Position numbers and translations under genes: made by a program
Shown here: piece by piece, positions 15,640-23,878 of the stretch
Layout: every line of letters starts with the position of its first letter
How positions within the stretch are numbered: position 1 is the stretch's first letter
DNA from: Pseudorhodoplanes sp049324435
GTDB taxonomy: Bacteria > Pseudomonadota > Alphaproteobacteria > Rhizobiales > Xanthobacteraceae
Assembly (NCBI GenBank): GCA_049324435.1
Contig: JBMOOQ010000025.1
Coordinates: forward strand, 1-64,000
DNA length: 64,000 nt
Direction of reading: 5' to 3'
The notes under the pieces: generated by a model
Databases searched by the model: none
The model's input: only the letters and a program-made list of their open reading frames with translations
What the model was told of the DNA's origin: nothing

Positions 15640-16563
15640 CTACTTCGAATCCAGCCCGTGCATCCGCAGGAATTCAACGAGCCGGTCGCGGCAGGCGCCC
15701 GGCTCCTCGAATTGCAGGAAATGCGTCGTGCCCGGAATCATCGCGACATCGACGCCGTATTCGTCATGCGCGGCTTTCGCCACCGCTGCTGACGGACTGG
15801 CGAAAGGCGAATCCGGATCGCCCGCGATGATCCGGAGCGGCACGCCGATCTCGCGCATGCGATGAAACAGCGTGGGGTCCTTCTTGCACCCAAATACATA
15901 CGACTCGAATGCGGGCGGACAGCATAGGGTCCAGCGGCCGTCGGGCATGCGCCGCGACGTCGCGCGCGCCAGGAGATCGGCCTGCTCCGGCCGCCAGTGC
16001 GCGAAAGCGGGACGGCGATATTGCGCTGCGAGCTCGTCGACTGAATCGAAGATCGCCTGCCGTCGCGCGGCGCGCTGCGACAGCTTTTGCGATTCCGGAG
16101 CCTGAAATTGTTCGAGCGGATGGCCCGCAGGCGGCGCCATCGGCGGATCGAACACGCATACCGCATCCCAGCGCCCACGATTGCGATACGCATGTTCCAG
16201 AGTCGCCATCGACGAAAGCGAATGCATCGCGGCAACCGTCGGCGCAGGACCGAATTGTGCGCGGATGCCCTGGAACACCTCCTCGATGTCCGAAAAGAAA
16301 TTCTCCCAGGTATGCCCTTCGCGGGTGTGCGGGGGATTTTCGCCGTGATTGCGCATATCGAACGCGACAAGATCGTAGCGTTCGGCAAGAGGCAGCCAGA
16401 ACGGTGCATAGGCATTGATCGCAAGTCCGTTGCCGTGGCCGAGCACAATGCGCGTCGCGCCGGGCTTGCCGTAGCGGCGCAGCCGGATCACGGCGCCGTC
16501 CGCCATGGTGAGATCGGCGCGCTCCGACGGCGGCGGCAGCACGAAGGACTGATGAAGGTTCAT
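15640..16563 (-). CDS. Alpha/beta hydrolase
   Basis: A 307-residue cytosolic alpha/beta hydrolase-fold protein. The oxyanion strand is RIVLGHGNGLAINAYAPFW, followed by LVAFDMRNHGENP. The nucleophile elbow reads AAMHSLSSMATLEHA, so the serine sits in M-H-S-L-S rather than the usual G-x-S-x-G. The acid is probably in IIAGDPDSPF and the base in IPGTTHFLQFEEP, completing a Ser-Asp-His triad. It shares orientation with the VOC gene upstream (78-base gap). ATG 16563 is the first start giving the conserved N-terminus. Substrate unknown. Confidence 0.87.
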   Translation of the reverse strand: MNLHQSFVLPPPSERADLTMADGAVIRLRRYGKPGATRIVLGHGNGLAINAYAPFWLPLAERYDLVAFDMRNHGENPPHTREGHTWENFFSDIEEVFQGIRAQFGPAPTVAAMHSLSSMATLEHAYRNRGRWDAVCVFDPPMAPPAGHPLEQFQAPESQKLSQRAARRQAIFDSVDELAAQYRRPAFAHWRPEQADLLARATSRRMPDGRWTLCCPPAFESYVFGCKKDPTLFHRMREIGVPLRIIAGDPDSPFASPSAAVAKAAHDEYGVDVAMIPGTTHFLQFEEPGACRDRLVEFLRMHGLDSK

Positions 16564-16641
16564 GCAAGCACGCTTGTCTGGCCCACGGTCAAGCACCACG
16601 CCGGCATGGCCGGGCGGCGCCTGGGATGAGCGCGATGACCG

Positions 16642-17181
16642 TCAGGCCGCGGGCGCCTTGGCGCGTTCGGCTTTTTCCCTGGTCCAGGCTGCGAGTTCGC
16701 TATGCGCATGGGCCCTGAACTCGGCCGCTTCCTTCTCGCTCAACGTCTCGGCTGTGAGTTCGAGCCGAATGCCGTTCGGATCGAAAAAATAGATCGAGTG
16801 CACAAAGCCGTGGTCGGTGACGCCGATGACGTCGATACCGGCAGCCTCCAGCCGCTTCTTGGCATCGCGAACCTCCTCGATCGTGTTCATCTTCAGCGCA
16901 AGATGATTGACCCAGGCCGGCGTATTCGGCGAGGGAGCCGCGGCCTCGTTGTCGCCAAGATCGAAAAAGGCGATGTAGGACCCGTCCCGCATCTGGAAAA
17001 ACAGATGCACATACGGGCAGTACTCGCCCGTCGAGGGCACATGATCGGCCTTGATGACATGGGCGAGCGGCAAGCCAAGCAAATCTTCGTAGAAATGCCG
17101 TGTTTCCTCCGCATCCCGGCAGCGCCAGGCAAAATGATGAAGACCGTTGATGGGGGCGACTGAACCCGACGCGACGGACAT
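16642..17181 (-). CDS. VOC-family (glyoxalase/extradiol-type) protein
   Basis: A 179-residue protein with a vicinal-oxygen-chelate fold made of two beta-alpha-beta-beta-beta modules. Metal ligand candidates are the histidine in INGLHHFAWRCRD, the histidine in AWVNHLALKMN, and the glutamate in DPNGIRLELTAET. The segment RHFYEDLLGLPLAHV is the usual first helix. GGGAGA lies nine bases before ATG 17181. The C-terminal tail is helical and charged. Substrate unknown; the family includes isomerases, dioxygenases and thiol transferases. It precedes the alpha/beta hydrolase gene and the two may be co-transcribed. Confidence 0.85.
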   Translation of the reverse strand: MSVASGSVAPINGLHHFAWRCRDAEETRHFYEDLLGLPLAHVIKADHVPSTGEYCPYVHLFFQMRDGSYIAFFDLGDNEAAAPSPNTPAWVNHLALKMNTIEEVRDAKKRLEAAGIDVIGVTDHGFVHSIYFFDPNGIRLELTAETLSEKEAAEFRAHAHSELAAWTREKAERAKAPAA

Positions 17182-17420
17182 TGCTATTTCTCTCCCTGAG
17201 CGGCGCAGGTCCGGCCGTGCGAGACGGGTCAACTGGCCCCGATCCTGCATCGTGCCGGCCATGCGCCGGAATTATCGTGGGAATTGTAGATCGGCCGGGG
17301 GCCGGAAGGCCAGATGGTCTGCCAGTTCGCATGGCAGTATATGCACATTCGCTTGGCACCGCCATGTCTGGCGATTCCGCTAAGAAGCCCGGCTCCCCAG
17401 CGGCGCCGTGTCGGCCCGGC

Positions 17421-18023
17421 ATGACCACGACCTCCGGCATGGACCTGTCGCTGAAGATCGTCATCGTCGACGAGAGCCCGGTGCGGTCCGCGATCCTCGA
17501 AGAGGGCCTGCGCGAGGCCGGATTTACCGACGTGGTCCGCATCGCCGAGATGCAGAACCTGCTCGCCCGCATCTACAAGATCGACCCCGACGTAATCCTG
17601 ATCGACCTGGAGAATCCCAGCCGTGACGTCCTCGAGCAGATGTTCCAGGTCAGCCGAATCGTGAAACGGCCGATCGCCATGTTCGTCGATCAGAGCGACA
17701 CCGCCTCGATCCAGGCCTCCGTCGATGCCGGCGTCGCCTCCTATATCGTCGACGGGCTCAAGAAGGAGCGCATCAAATACATCCTCGACACCTGCATCTC
17801 GCGCTTCAATGCATTCGCAAAGCTGCAGGAGGAGCTCGACCGCACCAAGACCGCGCTGGAGGAACGCAAGGTCATCGACCGCGCCAAGGGAATTTTGATG
17901 TCGGCGAAGAAGCTGAGCGAAGACGAAGCCTATGCGTTGTTACGGAGCACGGCGATGAAGGAAAACAAGAAGATCGCCGAGATCGCGCAATCGGTGATCA
18001 CCGCCGCGGAGATGTTCAAATGA
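17421..18023 (+). CDS. nasT: NasT, ANTAR-domain antiterminator of nitrate assimilation
   Basis: A 200-residue response-regulator-like protein. Residues about 10-125 form a receiver-like domain (KIVIVDESPVRSAILEEGL, then DVILIDLENPS), and the last 60 form an ANTAR RNA-binding domain (RKVIDRAKGILM, LSEDEAYALLRSTAMKENKKIAEIAQSV in two parts). In known systems free NasT binds a two-hairpin leader RNA and prevents termination; NasS holds it when nitrate is absent. Such a leader lies at 19369-19480. The gene overlaps nasS by four bases (ATGA). ATG 17439 is an alternative start; neither has a strong ribosome binding site. Confidence 0.92.
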   Translation: MTTTSGMDLSLKIVIVDESPVRSAILEEGLREAGFTDVVRIAEMQNLLARIYKIDPDVILIDLENPSRDVLEQMFQVSRIVKRPIAMFVDQSDTASIQASVDAGVASYIVDGLKKERIKYILDTCISRFNAFAKLQEELDRTKTALEERKVIDRAKGILMSAKKLSEDEAYALLRSTAMKENKKIAEIAQSVITAAEMFK

Positions 18024-19192
18024 CTGCCCCCAAGCGGATCCGCATCGGTTTTATCCCGCTCGCCGACGCCACCGCGCTGATCGTTGCGGTTGATAAGGGG
18101 TTCGCTGCCGAGGAAGGCCTGGATGTCGAACTGGTGCGCGAAGTGTCGTGGTCGAATGTGCGCGACAAGCTCAATATCGGGCTGTTCGACGCCGCGCATC
18201 TGCTCGCGCCGGTGGCGATCGCGTCAAGCCTGGGCCTTGGCCACGTCAAGGTGCCGATCCTCACCGCATTCGGTCTCGGCCTGAACGGCAATGCCATCAC
18301 CGTGTCCCCTGCCCTGCATGCCGCGCTGAAGAATGCGGCCGACGGCGATTTGACAAATCCCATGGTATCGGCGCGCGCCCTCGCCCGTGTGGTGATGGAC
18401 CGGCGCGCCCGCGGCGAGGAGCCTCTCACCTTCGGCATGACGTTTCCGTATTCGACGCATAATTATCACTTGCGGTTCTGGATGGCGGCCGGCGGCGTCG
18501 ATCCCGATCAGGACGTGCGGTTGATCGTGCTGCCGCCGCCCTACATGGTGGAAAGTCTCGCCAACAAGCATGTCGATGCCTTCTGTGTCGGCGCGCCATG
18601 GAATTCGGTCGCGGTCGATCTCGGCATCGGCCACATCCTGCATTTCGTGTCGGAAATCTTCCAGCGTGCAGCGGAGAAGGTCCTTGCGGTACGGGCCCGC
18701 TGGGCCGAGGACAATCCGGATGTGTTTCGCAGGCTGGTTCGCGCCCATGGCCGCGCCGCCGACTTCGTTGAGGACGTGAACAATCGCGACGAAGTCGCCG
18801 CGATCTTGTCGGCACCGGATCGCATCGCCGTCGCGCCCGAGGTGATCCGCCGCACACTCGACGGCCGCCTGAAAGTATCGCCAGATGGCACGTACCGTTC
18901 GAGCGACCGCTATCTTCTGGTTGGACGCTCCGGCGCGGCGCGGCCCGATCCGGTACAGGCGGCCTGGCTCTATGCCCAAATGATCCGTTGGGGCCAGGCA
19001 TTGATGTCGGCGGAAGGTCTGGCCGAAGCCAAGGCGACGTTTCGGCCCGATCTTTACGACGAGATTTTCGGACCGCAGCCGCCGCTGCCCGGCTCGGAAC
19101 CCGCGGACCATGTTGGCGCGTTTACCGGTCCGGCTTTCGATCCCGACAACATTGCCGCTCATCTCGATGGCTGGAAAATCCGCCGCCGATGA
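18020..19192 (+). CDS. nasS: NasS, cytosolic nitrate sensor (NrtA-like)
   Basis: A 390-residue protein of the NrtA/CmpA binding-protein fold: KRIRIGFIPLADATALIVAV, DKGFAAEEGLDVELVRE, NYHLRFWMAAGGVDPDQDV, VDAFCVGAPWNSVAV. It has no signal peptide, unlike the related NrtA encoded at 19539, which marks it as the intracellular sensor rather than a transport protein. Known NasS proteins bind nitrate or nitrite and release NasT. Start and overlap with nasT support translational coupling. It is followed by the 346-base regulatory gap that carries the target leader. Confidence 0.92.
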   Translation: MTAPKRIRIGFIPLADATALIVAVDKGFAAEEGLDVELVREVSWSNVRDKLNIGLFDAAHLLAPVAIASSLGLGHVKVPILTAFGLGLNGNAITVSPALHAALKNAADGDLTNPMVSARALARVVMDRRARGEEPLTFGMTFPYSTHNYHLRFWMAAGGVDPDQDVRLIVLPPPYMVESLANKHVDAFCVGAPWNSVAVDLGIGHILHFVSEIFQRAAEKVLAVRARWAEDNPDVFRRLVRAHGRAADFVEDVNNRDEVAAILSAPDRIAVAPEVIRRTLDGRLKVSPDGTYRSSDRYLLVGRSGAARPDPVQAAWLYAQMIRWGQALMSAEGLAEAKATFRPDLYDEIFGPQPPLPGSEPADHVGAFTGPAFDPDNIAAHLDGWKIRRR

Positions 19193-19205
19193 CTGCGCCC
19201 ATTAC

Positions 19206-19238
19206 TTGTGCGATGCACAATCCGGCAGCAATTTGCTG
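19206..19238. promoter_or_regulatory. Inverted repeats upstream of the sigma-54 promoter
   Basis: Two short palindromes lie 98-130 bases upstream of the -24 element: TTGTGC-GAT-GCACAA and CAGCAA-T-TTGCTG. The position is right for an enhancer-binding protein such as NtrC, though neither matches the NtrC consensus spacing well. Confidence 0.4.
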
Positions 19239-19335
19239 TGCCGATGCGCCAATCTTTGGCTTGGCTGCGCATGTGCGATTCGCGGGCAGTTCCTTAATCC
19301 CTTGAATCCTCTCTGGAATCGTTCCGGATCGAAGT

Positions 19336-19351
19336 TGGCACGAAGCTTGTA
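19336..19351 (+). promoter_or_regulatory. Sigma-54 (-24/-12) promoter of the nrt-nas operon
   Basis: TGGCAC, five bases, then TTGTA: a close match to the RpoN consensus with the right GG-GT spacing. Transcription would begin near 19362, just before the two-hairpin leader. This predicts nitrogen control by RpoN/NtrC plus nitrate control by NasST. Confidence 0.8.
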
Positions 19352-19368
19352 AAGCAAAGGATTGAAAG

Positions 19369-19410
19369 GTGCCCGTGTCGTCGGGTGCCCAACGATCCAA
19401 CGACGGGTCG
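19369..19410 (+). ncRNA. ANTAR-type two-hairpin leader motif, NasT target
   Basis: Two adjacent stem-loops, each with a six-base loop, separated by four bases. The first (19369-19388) pairs GTGCCCG with CGGGTGC around TGTCGT. The second (19393-19410) pairs CGATCC with GGGTCG (one G-U pair) around AACGAC, which has the A at loop position 1 and G at position 4 expected for ANTAR targets. The first loop departs from that rule at position 1 and 4. Confidence 0.75.
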
Positions 19411-19419
19411 AACAGCAAC

Positions 19420-19480
19420 GCCGCTATCCCAAGGAGCCGGCCCCACGCGGGACGGTCCCTGACGGATGAGCGGCTTTTTT
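19420..19480 (+). terminator. Leader attenuator terminator upstream of nrtA
   Basis: GCCGCTATCC at 19420-19429 pairs with GGATGAGCGGC at 19464-19474 (one bulged G), with an inner GGGAC-G-GTCCC hairpin, followed at once by six T residues. It lies between the two-hairpin motif and the nrtA start, as expected for NasT-dependent antitermination. Confidence 0.8.
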
Positions 19481-19538
19481 GTTGTGGCGATCCATTGGAC
19501 CCCGCCGGGCCCACCAGAGAGAGACAGAGGGATAGCTG

Positions 19539-20861
19539 ATGTCACAGGACCGAGAGACTTCGAAAACCAGGGTGAGCCGTCGCACGCTTCTCAGGGGCAC
19601 GGCCGGCGCAGCAGCGCTGCTCACCGCAGTGAAAACGCAGTTTCCGTTCGGCGTTCACGTCGCCGAGGCGTCCGGTCCAGAGACGAAAAAGGCCACCCTC
19701 GGCTTCATCGCGCTGACCGATGCCGCACCGCTCTTCGTCGCCAAGGAAAAGGGCATCTTCGCGAAATACGGCGTGCCGGATGTCGAGGTTCTCAAACAGG
19801 CCTCCTGGGGCGCTACCCGCGACAATCTCGTGCTCGGCGGCGAAGCCAACGGCATCGACGGCGCGCATATTCTGACGCCGATGCCCTATCTCATCTCCGC
19901 GGGCAAGGTGACGCAGAACAACGTGCCGACGCCTATGTATATCCTGGCGCGGCTGAACCTGAACGGCCAATGCATCTCGGTCGGCAAGGAATACGAAGAC
20001 CTCAAGGTCGGCGTCGACACCACTGCGTTCAAAGGTGCGCTCGAAAAGAAGAAGGCTTCCGGCAAATCGGTGAAGGCGGCCAACACCTTCCCCGGCGGTA
20101 CTCACGACCTGTGGATCCGCTACTGGCTCGCCGCCGGCGGCATCGACCCCGACAAGGACATCGAGACCATCACCGTTCCGCCCGCCCAGATGGTCGCGAA
20201 CATGAAGGTCGGTACGATGGACTGCTTCTGCGTTTGCGAGCCGTGGAATCTGCAGCTGATCAACCAGAAGATCGGTTACACCGCGATCACCACCGGTGAA
20301 CTCTGGAACCTGCATCCGGAAAAGTCGCTCGGCATGCGCGCCTCCTTCGTCGACAAAAATCCGAAGGCGGCACAGGCCATTTTGATGGCGGTGATGGAAG
20401 CGCAGATGTGGTGCGAAAAGCCGGAGAACCACGCCGAAGTGGCGCAGATCTGCTCGAAGCGCAACTGGATCAATTGCCCGGTGAACGACATCACCGACCG
20501 AGTGAAAGGCAGGTTCGACTACGGCCTTCCCGGCAAGGTGGTCGAGAAGCATCCGCAGATGATGCGCTACTGGAACGACTTCGCATCCTATCCCTTCCAG
20601 AGCCACGATCTGTGGTTCATCACCGAGGATGTCCGCTGGGGCAAGTTCGAACCCGAGGTCGATGCCGCGGGCCTGATCAAGAAGGTAAACCGCGAGGATC
20701 TCTGGCGTGAAGCGGCCAAGGCCCTCTCCGTTCCTGCCGCGCAGATCCCGACCTCCACATCGCGCGGCAAGGAAACCTTCTTCGACGGCAAGGTCTTCGA
20801 TCCGGCCGATCCCAAGGCCTACCTGAAGAGCCTCGCCATCAAGCGCGTCGAAATCAGCTGA
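19539..20861 (+). CDS. nrtA: NrtA, nitrate ABC transporter substrate-binding protein
   Basis: A 440-residue binding protein with a Tat signal: SRRTLLRG (twin arginine) followed by a hydrophobic Ala-rich stretch at about residues 12-30. The mature part has the NrtA fold: ATLGFIALTDAAPLFVAKEKG, GIDGAHILTPMPYLIS, THDLWIRYWLAAGGIDPDKD, MDCFCVCEPWNLQLI. It captures nitrate (possibly nitrite) in the periplasm for NrtBC. It is the first gene of the operon, preceded by the sigma-54 promoter and leader and followed by a strong hairpin that may raise its level over the permease. Confidence 0.93.
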   Translation: MSQDRETSKTRVSRRTLLRGTAGAAALLTAVKTQFPFGVHVAEASGPETKKATLGFIALTDAAPLFVAKEKGIFAKYGVPDVEVLKQASWGATRDNLVLGGEANGIDGAHILTPMPYLISAGKVTQNNVPTPMYILARLNLNGQCISVGKEYEDLKVGVDTTAFKGALEKKKASGKSVKAANTFPGGTHDLWIRYWLAAGGIDPDKDIETITVPPAQMVANMKVGTMDCFCVCEPWNLQLINQKIGYTAITTGELWNLHPEKSLGMRASFVDKNPKAAQAILMAVMEAQMWCEKPENHAEVAQICSKRNWINCPVNDITDRVKGRFDYGLPGKVVEKHPQMMRYWNDFASYPFQSHDLWFITEDVRWGKFEPEVDAAGLIKKVNREDLWREAAKALSVPAAQIPTSTSRGKETFFDGKVFDPADPKAYLKSLAIKRVEIS

Positions 20862-20867
20862 TCCGAA

Positions 20868-20896
20868 GCGGGGGCCGCGCGGCTTGCGGCCCCCGC
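20868..20896 (+). other. Strong hairpin between nrtA and nrtB
   Basis: Perfect 11-base arms (GCGGGGGCCGC and GCGGCCCCCGC) around a 7-base loop, starting seven bases after the nrtA stop. No T-run follows, so it probably stabilises the nrtA mRNA end rather than stopping transcription outright. Confidence 0.65.
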
Positions 20897-20926
20897 CCCG
20901 CGATCCGTCCTTCCAGAGAGACAGAC

Positions 20927-21826
20927 ATGAACATGCCCCTTGCAAAGACTGACACCGCATCGGCCGTGCCAGTGAACCGTCCAGCAGCAACCGTCCTGCC
21001 GCTGCAGATCAAACGCCCTCCGCTCGGAGAGCGAATGATCGCAAAAACCACGACATTCGCTGAGCATCTTCTGCCGCCGATCATCGTGCTCACGATCGCC
21101 CTGGTAGCGTGGGAGCTTCTGTGCAACAGGCCCGGCGCGACATTGCCGCCTCCAAGCCAGGTCCTGTCGGAAACCTGGGAGCTGATTGTCGATCCGTTCT
21201 ACGACCGCGGCGGCATCGATAAGGGACTGTTCTGGCATCTGTCGGCCAGTCTCCAGCGCGTCGGCGTCGGCTACTCACTCGCTGCGCTGGCGGGTGTCGC
21301 GCTCGGCAGCCTTGTCGGCCAATCGACCTGGGCGATGCGCGGGCTCGATCCGATCTTCCAGGTGCTGAGGACTGTGCCGCCGCTGGCCTGGCTGCCGCTC
21401 TCGCTCGCGGCCTTCCGGCAGGGTCAGCCGGCCGCGATCTTCGTGATCTTCATCACCGCGATCTGGCCGATCATCATCAACACCGCGGTCGGCATACGGA
21501 ACATCCCGCAGGATTTCCGTAACGTCGCTGCGGTGCTGCGGCTGAACCATCTCGAATTCTTCTGGAAGATCATGGTGCCGTCTGCAGCGCCCTACATCTT
21601 CACCGGACTGCGCATCGGCATCGGTCTGTCATGGCTCGCCATCGTGGCCGCGGAAATGCTGATCGGCGGCGTGGGGATCGGCTTCTTCATCTGGGATGCC
21701 TGGAATTCGTCACGCATCAGCGAGATCATTCTCGCCCTCCTCTATGTCGGCATCATCGGTTTCATCCTCGATCGCTGCGTCGCGCTGATCGCGACGCTGG
21801 TGACGCGCGGCACCGCCGCGAACTGA
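20927..21826 (+). CDS. nrtB: NrtB, nitrate ABC transporter permease
   Basis: A 299-residue inner-membrane permease with a longer cytoplasmic N-terminus (about 45 residues) and about six membrane segments. The permease family loop is visible in RNIPQDFRNVAAVLRLNHLEFFWKIMVPSAAPYIF (EAA motif with the invariant glycine replaced). PPLAWLPLSLAAFRQGQPAAIFVIF is typical of NrtB/SsuC-type permeases. Fits with NrtA and NrtC to form a nitrate importer. It is separated from nrtA by the hairpin and from nrtC by 12 bases. Confidence 0.93.
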   Translation: MNMPLAKTDTASAVPVNRPAATVLPLQIKRPPLGERMIAKTTTFAEHLLPPIIVLTIALVAWELLCNRPGATLPPPSQVLSETWELIVDPFYDRGGIDKGLFWHLSASLQRVGVGYSLAALAGVALGSLVGQSTWAMRGLDPIFQVLRTVPPLAWLPLSLAAFRQGQPAAIFVIFITAIWPIIINTAVGIRNIPQDFRNVAAVLRLNHLEFFWKIMVPSAAPYIFTGLRIGIGLSWLAIVAAEMLIGGVGIGFFIWDAWNSSRISEIILALLYVGIIGFILDRCVALIATLVTRGTAAN

Positions 21827-21838
21827 AAGATCCAGATC

Positions 21839-22633
21839 ATGAAGAGCTATCTGAAAATCGATCATGTCGGAAAGACCTTCAACAAGGGCACGCACGCGAC
21901 CGAGGTTCTCTCGGACATCACGCTTGGCGTCGAGAAAGGAGAATATGTCTCGATCATCGGACATTCCGGCTGCGGCAAGTCCACACTGCTCAATATCGTC
22001 GCAGGACTGACGACGGCGACCATCGGCGGAGTCATCCTGGAAGAGCGTGAGGTCAACGAACCCGGACCCGACCGGGCGGTCGTGTTCCAGAACCATTCGT
22101 TGCTGCCCTGGCTGAGCGTCTACGACAACGTCAGCCTCGCGGTGAACAAGGTGTTCTCCGGAACGAAATCGCGAACCGAGCGGCACGATTGGGTGATGCA
22201 CAATCTGGAACTGGTGCAGATGACGCACGCCAAGGACAAGCGCCCCGGCGAAATCTCCGGCGGCATGAAGCAGCGCGTCGGCATCGCCCGGGCGCTGTCG
22301 ATGGAGCCGAAAGTGCTTCTGCTCGACGAGCCGTTCGGCGCGCTCGACGCGTTGACCCGCGCCCATCTGCAGGACTCGGTGATGGCGATCCATCAGAAGC
22401 TCGGCAACACAGTGATGATGATCACGCATGACGTCGACGAGGCGGTGCTGCTCTCCGACCGCATCGTGATGATGACCAACGGCCCGGCCGCGCGGATCGG
22501 CGAAATTCTTGACGTGCCCCTGCCACGCCCGCGCAAACGGCTCGAGCTCGCCGGCAACCAGATCTACCTGAAATGCCGTCAGCGCGTGCTCGAATTCCTC
22601 TACGAGCGCCATCGCTTCGTTGAGGCGGCGTAA
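21839..22633 (+). CDS. nrtC: NrtC/NrtD-type nitrate ABC transporter ATP-binding protein
   Basis: A 264-residue ATPase. Walker A is GHSGCGKSTLLNIVAGL, the Q-loop is VVFQNHSLLPWLSVYDNV, the signature is ISGGMKQRVGIARALS, Walker B is VLLLDEPFGALDALTR, and the switch histidine is in MMITHDVDEAVLLSDR. It lacks the C-terminal NrtA-like domain found in cyanobacterial NrtC, so it corresponds to NrtD in structure. As the only ATPase of the operon it must act as a homodimer. Followed after five bases by the FAD oxidoreductase gene. Confidence 0.93.
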   Translation: MKSYLKIDHVGKTFNKGTHATEVLSDITLGVEKGEYVSIIGHSGCGKSTLLNIVAGLTTATIGGVILEEREVNEPGPDRAVVFQNHSLLPWLSVYDNVSLAVNKVFSGTKSRTERHDWVMHNLELVQMTHAKDKRPGEISGGMKQRVGIARALSMEPKVLLLDEPFGALDALTRAHLQDSVMAIHQKLGNTVMMITHDVDEAVLLSDRIVMMTNGPAARIGEILDVPLPRPRKRLELAGNQIYLKCRQRVLEFLYERHRFVEAA

Positions 22634-22638
22634 CTTCC

Positions 22639-23877
22639 ATGAGCGAACCCCTCGTCATCATCGGCAATGGCATGGCAGCCGCCAAGCTCGTGGAGCGTCT
22701 TTCCGCGCGCGCGCTCGGCCGATACGCGATTGCGGTCATCGGCGAGGAGCCGGCGCTGGCCTATAACCGGGTGCTGCTGTCATCGGTACTGGCGAACGAG
22801 GTCGCCCAATCCGACATCGAGTTGAAATCGAAGCGCTGGTGGCGCGATCGCGGCGTCACCGTGCTCTATGGCCACGCCGCGACCGCGATCGACCGCGACA
22901 TCCGCCGTGTGAGACTCGCGAGCGGCGCGACCGTTCCTTATTCCAAACTGGTGTTTGCCACCGGCTCGCGGCCCATCGTGTTGCCGATAGAAGGACGCGA
23001 ACTGCCCGGTGTGATGACCTTCCGCGAGCTGCGTGACGTGGAGGTCTTGAAACGCGCGGGCAAGTGCAACGCGGTGGTGATTGGCGGTGGCCTGCTTGGA
23101 CTCGAAGCGGCCTACGGCCTTGCCAAAGCCGGCGCGAAGGTCACCGTCGTTCACCTGATGGACCGGCTGATGGAGCGTCAGCTCGATGCCGAAGCAGCGC
23201 AGATGCTGAAGACCGCGGTCGAAATGAAGGGCATCGACGTCCTCTTGAATGCCGAAACCGCGCGGTTCGTTGGCGCCAATAAGGTCGAGCGCGTCGAACT
23301 CAAGGACGGCCGCGCCATCCCCGCCGATATCGTCGTGATGGCGGCCGGCATCTCGCCCAATGTGGCGCTCGCGCGAACGGCCGGCGTGTCGATCAATCGC
23401 GGCATTGTGGTCGATGACGGCATGCAGACCGATATTCCGGGCATCTACGCCATCGGCGAATGCGCCGAGCATGACGGACGCTGTGTTGGACTTGTGGAAC
23501 CGGCTTATGAGCAGGCGGCGGTGCTGGCGGACAGGCTCACTGGCAGTCCCGCAAATTACAAGGGCAGCATCCCGGCAACCAATCTGAAAGTTACCGGCGT
23601 CAACGTGTTTTCGGCCGGCGATTTTCTTGGCGGCGACGGCACCGAGCAGGTTCTTTTCCGCGATCCGGGCTTGGGCCTCTACAAAAGGCTCGTCATAAGG
23701 AACGATCGCCTGGTCGGCGCGGTGCTGTTCGGCGATACCGCGGATGCACTCTGGTATCTCGACCTGATCCGAACCGGGCTGCCCATAGACGCGTTCCGCA
23801 ACGAATTGGTCTTCGGGCGCGCGCTGGCCGAACGCAGAAGCAATGCGGACCGCACAACGTTGGACATGGCGGCTTGA
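22639..23877 (+). CDS. NAD(P)/FAD-dependent oxidoreductase, NirB/NasB N-terminal-like
   Basis: A 412-residue pyridine-nucleotide disulfide-reductase-fold flavoprotein. The FAD motif LVIIGNGMAAAKLVERL is at residues 5-21. The NAD(P) motif AVVIGGGLLGLEAAYGLAKAG is at about 142-162, and the second FAD motif IYAIGECAEHDG is at about 271-282. The sequence resembles the electron-input half of NADH-dependent nitrite reductase (NirB) and the NasB reductase, without Fe-S or siroheme parts. It probably feeds electrons from NAD(P)H to NasA or the nitrite reductase encoded next (inference). The gene stops just two bases before nirA. Confidence 0.85.
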   Translation: MSEPLVIIGNGMAAAKLVERLSARALGRYAIAVIGEEPALAYNRVLLSSVLANEVAQSDIELKSKRWWRDRGVTVLYGHAATAIDRDIRRVRLASGATVPYSKLVFATGSRPIVLPIEGRELPGVMTFRELRDVEVLKRAGKCNAVVIGGGLLGLEAAYGLAKAGAKVTVVHLMDRLMERQLDAEAAQMLKTAVEMKGIDVLLNAETARFVGANKVERVELKDGRAIPADIVVMAAGISPNVALARTAGVSINRGIVVDDGMQTDIPGIYAIGECAEHDGRCVGLVEPAYEQAAVLADRLTGSPANYKGSIPATNLKVTGVNVFSAGDFLGGDGTEQVLFRDPGLGLYKRLVIRNDRLVGAVLFGDTADALWYLDLIRTGLPIDAFRNELVFGRALAERRSNADRTTLDMAA

Positions 23878-23878
23878 T

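Noticed and set aside
17354..17369. A TGGCAC-N5-TGTCT sequence upstream of nasT, reminiscent of a sigma-54 promoter
   Set aside because: The -12 element lacks the required GC doublet, so it is much weaker than the promoter at 19336-19351.
19542..20990. A 482-codon open frame on the minus strand opposite nrtA
   Set aside because: Antisense shadow of a well-supported gene with signal peptide and family motifs; no recognisable domain.
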